Below, piece by piece: positions 58,311 to 64,000 of a stretch of DNA of 64,000 nucleotides. Origin of the DNA: Branchiostoma floridae (Eukaryota > Chordata > Leptocardii > Amphioxiformes > Branchiostomatidae); NCBI RefSeq assembly GCF_000003815.2, contig NC_049983.1:17390746-17454745 (forward strand), read 5' to 3'. The first letter of the stretch is position 1; each line of letters begins with the position of its first letter. A model generated the notes under the pieces. The model searched no databases. It was not told where the DNA came from and saw only the letters and a list, made by a program, of their open reading frames with translations. A program made the position numbers and the translations under genes.

Positions 58311-59666
58311 GTTCTGACAAAAGTGTTGGCAAAACTTGGCCAGAATGATCTCACAAATAGTTACAATGATGCAGGGTGTCAACATAGATGGTTTGGTGGG
58401 TCTGTTCACGTCACTTCTTCTATTGCAGAAATGAGAACACATTGGAAAACGATTTTGTCCTTGCCAGCAGTTGACCTAAAAAAAGGACTAGTGTCGCTTG
58501 CAAAACCTGGAAACAAAACATTTTTTCCAGGCTTAATGCAGCTGAGTTGCATTATGTAGAAATAGCTGTATTTTCTGTATGTCTAAAGGAAATATTTGAA
58601 GTTCATGTGTAATGCAATTATATGAATGTACAGAGAGTAAGCTGCTCAGACCACTTTACTTTCTGGAACAAGTTTATTCCTAAGACACGTCGAGTTCTCA
58701 GAATTATACAACTTTCAAAAGACAACAAAAGTGCATAGTCTATAGGATAATCATTCAGCATATCACAAGATATACAAAATAGAATTTTTGCTTTAAAGTG
58801 AACATGTACATAGGAGAATTCAAAAGCATACACTTAATTCTTCTTCTTTTGAGGACAGATTGGAGAAAGGTTGCATAGATGCTTAGATTCATTGCATAGT
58901 ACAGGGAAAGCTCTTTGGTTATCAAATTAATAGTATTGCCTGTACATTCTTTGATTCCCAATAAATAGGTGTTATTTCTTAAACATCTTTTCTTTATGAG
59001 TATTATCCACAATCACGGATCTCCAACAATTTCGTGCATAGAATTCCACAATGTACAAAGCACTTATTATAACCATTGGTTAAGATTTTACCACAAACAA
59101 AAATCATGCTGCTTTTTTTCTTCTTTCCAAACATATCACTCTAGCTTTTCCTTACAATATAGTATCACAGCTCCTTTCTATTATCAGTAACTTCCAGTAC
59201 ATATACAAACACTTTTTGGGTAATTCCTTACATTCTTGCAGTCCACAAACACTGAGACATTTTTAATACTGAACTGAACAAAAAAGGATTGAGAAGAGAC
59301 CACAGATACAATTCCTGCACAGGTTATTACACTCAGTGCCAATCGCTAGCACTAACATGGTATAACATCCATCAGACATAGCCTATAAACAGTCCTCTGA
59401 AGTGGCCATTTCAATGCCTAAGCCATATCCCAGTGGCTGTTCCCCAGGCATATTTAAGTGGTCAACATAACAAAAGTGTAGTTACAGAAAAAGACAACAG
59501 TTTGTCAACAAGAGGCAAACACATGGCTTCTTCAGATGCCCACAAGTGCAGAGGTTTTCGGTGACGACAGCGCGTGCAATAAAAAAAACTGCGGAAGGCT
59601 CCCAGTCAGACAAAGGACCAGCCTTTCAACAACATTGTCCGTGAAACGCTCTCAATATCTAAGTTC

Positions 59667-60943
59667 CTAGTAGTTGTAGAGCTTGGTCTTGGGAACGTCC
59701 TTATCAGAGCACTCCCGTGCCTTGTTGTAGTAATAAAAGCACCCGTCCTTGCGTTGAAGCTTCTTGACAAATCCATTATCCCATTTCTCAGCCTGTAACA
59801 CAAAAGGGATAAAACCATTTAAAAACACTGAATGTTGTGCACTGTGGCCAAACTAGAATAAGCTTTTGCATGTTTTCAACTGTGTCCAAACTTAACACTG
59901 GGAGACAGATTGGTTAAGCCTGTCTACACACAGATAACAATTACGATACTGCATAACCTGTACAAGTGACCACATGGCCAACAGGTGTGACCACTTTGTG
60001 GTGGTCCCTCATAATTCTTGCCACTGAAGCCTGTCTACAGTGACAACCTGTTCACACACAAAGACCAGATTTTCCTGGGCAGTATTTAATCAAGGAATTT
60101 TAAAAATAAAACCTTAATTTAATTGAAATCACCACAGGGATTTGAAAGATGTACTTGATGGACAGTTGCAATTTGCAAATTTAATTTTTCATGTTAAAAG
60201 TAGATACTTTTAAAATGAAATTCACCAATAGAATCATGATGGAAATGAAGCACTGATAGAAGGAATGGAAATGCAACTATTGCATGGCAGTAGTTGCTGG
60301 TGTTGGTCAACTCCAAACAACAACAAACAATGGTGACATCATTGGTACTTCCTGTGGTGATGTCATTGTAACTTGACACCACCACGTCAGGTAGAGTGGG
60401 AGGGTCGCTAAGCTTTGGCTAAACCGACATAAACAAGTTTAAATCTACCAGATCCTTAGAACACAAACTGAGTGATTGTATATTATCTCAATCATTTTCA
60501 TTCAAAGTTTTCAAGACAAAACCAATGTACTTCAATTTCTAATGTTCTCAAAACAAGAGTTTGGTTGTAAAATAAAAACTATGTCCAAAGAAGCCCAAGT
60601 TTAAACTCTAACTCATGAAAAACGTAAACTTCCTTTAGACATCCACAGTAGCATTAATTTTTGACCGTTTCAAAAAAAAGGAGTTTTTGACCAAACTTTA
60701 AATCATTATATACAAAGCAGTTGCAAAAAGCGCAAATGATATGTTCCGTACTAGACTTCTAGTACATGTTGATTTAGGCAAGTAAAGTCAACTTACGCTG
60801 TCAACTTTTTTGACACTGCGGTACTCTTCCTCGTCCCGGTACCCAGCCAGCTGGAACCGGTATGCGTTTTCTACCACCTCGTCCCACTTCTTGGCCCGAG
60901 TCATGGACTTGGGCTGCATGGAGGCTGTCACTGCTGCTGCCAT
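59667..60943 (-). CDS. MEIG1: MEIG1 (meiosis-expressed gene 1 homologue)
   Basis: Two coding exons, 60943-60797 and 59792-59667, give 90 residues; human MEIG1 has 88. The body matches closely: [33 protein letters not shown], then [20 protein letters not shown] and [19 protein letters not shown]. In mammals MEIG1 works with PACRG in the spermatid manchette to build the sperm flagellum. The start at 60943 is preceded by a splice acceptor (CCCCCAG, exon from 60957), so a non-coding first exon lies upstream. The 3' UTR is about 1 kb, with a minus-strand AATAAA at 58673-58678. The donor is AGC then GTAAGT. Confidence 0.96.
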
Positions 60944-62212
60944 TGTGATATAACAGACTGGGGGAGGAAAGAAACGGACAGTATGTATAAGATTTTGTCC
61001 CAAAGATGGTGGAGCGTTGTTCAAAGAAAGATATCCAAACTGGACACAAAATGTGTTGGTAAATCATGGTTTTCTCTGACCCAACTGCATAATTTTTCAG
61101 TTTTCAGTAGTCTGTCCTGGGGCATTGCTCTAGGAGAAAGGCAGTAGACAGACTATTTTGGGAAAACCTAATGTGTTGGACACAGAATTTTTTGTCTGTT
61201 GTACTTTATGTTATTTGGAGCTATGAGTAGATCTATAACATCATATTCAAAAGGTATTCAAAGTTTTTCAAACAGTCAGTATTATTTGATCTAATACCAT
61301 AGCCAATACGTTTTGTAGAATATTTTTCTAGACATTACTAAGTTTTATATTCACTAAGCACAACCATTCTGTACTTTCAAAAAAAGCAACCTAACAAGCG
61401 ATCTAACAGGTGGTTGACTACCATTAGGGCAAGTGTATCCTTCTGATTCGACCAGCACTTGTTCAGTACTCGTGCAATAAGAATGGCGTATGGTTACGCC
61501 AGAAGTACCACAATATATTACAAAATGCAGTGAGTCGTACTAAACGTTACGTCAGTATTGAGATATTCAAGAGTTTCCATGGCGACAACAACAACCTGTT
61601 TCATAGCCCGGTAGTGGACCTTCAAGACTAGAGCCCTTTAGGACAGAAACCGCTTCTTTAATGTGAAATAAATATTTCATACTTCCTTTGTCTTCGAAAG
61701 ACAGTTCGCTATTAAAGGTTGATGATTCGGTCTCACGAAATATCTTTCTCAATACACGGCATGAAACCAGAAAAAAAAACATAAAACATGGCCGAACCAA
61801 CTTCTCTTTGAAAAATAAACCCTAAAAACACGACGAAAGTTTGATCCGCGCACCAAAATATCGACACGAACCTTTTCTCGACGTCGTGACTTCAGAAGAT
61901 CTCTTCAAGCGTCCCTTGTCAACGGTAGGATGGCTCAAATGAATGAAGCTGTGCAGAAACGTCTCCTTGTATACTTGTGTTTCCCTGTTGCCTGGCGCTG
62001 TTTAAAAATAAACACTCATTAAATATGCACGCATGCGCTCTAACCATTTGATATACTATCGTAAATTCTCGCGAGAAATAAATCTTGACCCTGAACGAAC
62101 TTTCACCTGTTGACCTCCTCGCGGTGCATGATGGTAGGTAAACAGGTGTTGTTCCGTTTGTTGCATGCATGCAGGTATGTCTGAGGTGTTGGCAGCTTGA
62201 TATTTCTTAAAG
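60944..62212 (-). other. MEIG1 5' region; divergent promoter likely
   Basis: No coding exon recognised. A non-coding first exon of MEIG1 is expected here, and a possible + strand gene begins near 62200, so this may be a third head-to-head promoter. CG dinucleotides rise between 61800 and 62130. Confidence 0.45.
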
Positions 62213-62286
62213 ACTCTGGTTTCCACGCCCTCTGGGAAGATGAGAAGGACAAGAAGGAGGTAGAGGATGGACCGGTAGACCCAGAG
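62213..62286 (+). CDS. Possible single exon of a further + strand gene
   Basis: After TTTCTTAAAG a frame runs SGFHALWEDEKDKKEVEDGP VDPE in sense and ends at a strong donor (GAG then GTGAGT). The charged, protein-like composition favours an exon. No start codon in frame, no matching next exon before 64000, and I do not recognise the product. Confidence 0.35.
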
Positions 62287-62796
62287 GTGAGTAGAAGAGA
62301 CAAATATTCCGTTTTTGAGTCGTTCATATTTGATACTACGGTTGGCTTGTTTTCTTATTCATCAGTTGTCATAAATTTTAGCATTTTACAAAAATATGGG
62401 TTTAAAAATTAAACAAAATAATGCTAGACCGTCTTTGGTGGTAAGGCTGCTTTTCCGCACTCTCTTTCCTATCGCGAAAAACCTTCATTTTTCCTATCTT
62501 TCAACAACAACAACGATGTATGTCCAAAACTCCAGATCAACCAGTTGAAATTCAAATTGAGCTACTATAAAATCCCAATTTTACAATCTCCTTGCATTTA
62601 TTAAAGATAATATTACTGTGTAGAGTATATAACTAGTACTATATCATCATAGCATACAATAGCAGACTTACTTGACTTATGAGGTCTATCGTATAGCACT
62701 GCAAAAATTAAGTATTTTTTTCATAGATTGTCATTAAAACATTTTCTGGAAGACACTGTAAGTCATTTTACTGATCAAATCTAATTCGTGGACATT

Positions 62797-62996
62797 GGAG
62801 GTGGTAGGTTGATTCGCGATTCTTAAAAAGCCGGGAAGTAAGATATGCAGAGAAAGGGAAAATGCCACGTAAGGAATATATGCTGCAAATCTTGTACTCG
62901 CTGGGGTCGAGTAAGTTTCCTTACCCGGCAATTTTCCTTTTGCGGCATATTTTCCTTCCCGGCGTATTCTCAGTTAAAAATTTCGAATCAACCTAA
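62797..62996. repeat. Imperfect long fold-back (about 95-bp arms)
   Basis: The left arm TAGGTTGATTCG...GCCGGGAAG...ATATGC...GGGAAAATGCC pairs with the right arm GGCAATTTTCC...GCATATTTTCCTTCCCGGC...CGAATCAACCTA around a short loop near 62899. Mismatches are scattered. It could be a fold-back MITE. Confidence 0.8.
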
Positions 62997-62999
62997 AGC

Positions 63000-64000
63000 A
63001 CCCCCCCTCCCAAAAAAAACACCTTCTGCCAATCGAATGCCCCCAGAGAGGCCAATGAAGGATTTATATCTGGGGGATGGGGGGGACGATGTATTTAACC
63101 TCTATATGTAACCCTAACTTAAAGGTATTAAGTGATCTTAGTATTACTACCTTTATTGTGTTGGTATTCCAGCTAATACTGTAATAGCTATTATGTTTTA
63201 CAGGTGAGTGTGACATGCTGGTATGGGTGCTTTCTTGTTGAGTTTGTGTTCATTGAATGAAAGATTTCCCAAGTGACAGTTTATGTGTAATGCCTGTAGC
63301 CATGTTATATACATTCTGCTATACATATAGAGATAGAAAAGTGTAGTCCATATTCAACACCCAATTGATACTTGCAGATACTAGCTTAGCTAACTATCAA
63401 ATTAAGGTCACTGGTAGCCTGGGACTAATAATGGAATTTCCTGAACAATGTCTCATGTCATTCGGACTCATGAATCATGACACATTTATCGTAGGACCTT
63501 TACCAAAACTGTTAGTTGAGAGTGACTGAGTCCAAAATGCCATGAGCGAAATGACATAGGCTGTTCCAAAGAGATCCTCTCAGTGACAAAATAGTAAGGC
63601 AGTCGCCAGTTTTGTATGAAACTGAGATTGACTATTGATTGGATTATGCCCTGCAGATAATGGGCACTATCCATCAACTCGGCTCCATTAGCTCAGTTAA
63701 TTGATTAACAGAAATAATAATTGCCTCTTACCAGGTACATGTGTCAAACCAGCATAACACAGCAGATATTTGGGCTCTAGGCGTTTTCGGCAGCAATACA
63801 AGCATTTGTTTAGAATCTACTTGATGCTATTTATGCTTTCTAGTAGAATTATTTCTATATGCATAGATGATACGTAACAGATATACATTTATATTATAAT
63901 CATCATGGTATACAGTTTTTTTCCAAAATGTCCTTTCTCTTTCCACCATCATATAGTATATAAAATTATCCATGTACATGTAAATGATGTAACAGTTGTG
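63000..64000. other. No gene seen
   Basis: AT-rich sequence with a short C-rich stretch at 63001-63008. No exon, repeat family or RNA gene recognised. Confidence 0.45.

Overview
The window is intron-rich animal genomic DNA, most likely from an invertebrate chordate such as a lancelet (Branchiostoma). The reasons are short exons in ordinary GT-AG introns, single-copy orthologues close to their vertebrate counterparts, many MITE and fold-back elements, and two non-LTR retrotransposon remnants. No gene is named as lancelet by the sequence itself, so the species call is inference. A 100-N scaffold gap lies at 41733-41832.

Layout from left to right: a dead LINE reverse transcriptase (259-1516, +); a BAAT/ACOT-family acyl-CoA thioesterase or acyltransferase (1859-7895, -) with a frameshift in one exon; BAP1, the nuclear deubiquitinase (11282-21031, -); EBP, the sterol delta8-delta7 isomerase (21523-26770, +), which carries two tandem alternative last exons; an unrecognised, mostly disordered protein gene with at least nine coding exons (29430-38668 or further, -), whose promoter probably lies in a GC-rich block beside the gap; MBD4, a methyl-CpG-binding DNA glycosylase (44683-55239, -) with a MeCP2-like linker; TMEM115, a Golgi membrane protein (55408-57318, +); MEIG1 (59667-60943, -); and a possible exon of a further + strand gene (62213-62286).

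Several genes sit head to head and probably share promoters: BAP1/EBP have 491 bp between their ATGs and MBD4/TMEM115 only 168 bp, the latter with a perfect CRE palindrome and a YY1-like site. Exon boundaries were worked out by hand from homology, GT-AG sites and phase. All junctions close in phase except one BAAT exon, which carries a +1 shift.

The points most worth a second look are: the duplicated EBP terminal exon giving two possible isomerase isoforms; the MBD4 locus, where one splice choice yields an MBD plus glycosylase protein and retention of the intron start yields a MeCP2-like protein without glycosylase; about five degenerate tandem copies of the BAP1 stop-codon region downstream of the gene; a perfect 73-nt palindrome and a 143-bp perfect duplication in BAP1 introns; interleaved inverted repeats in BAP1 intron 2; and a patch-like duplication flanked by 28-bp direct repeats in the unrecognised gene. 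No CRISPR array, phage or bacterial feature is present, and no tRNA or rRNA was recognised.
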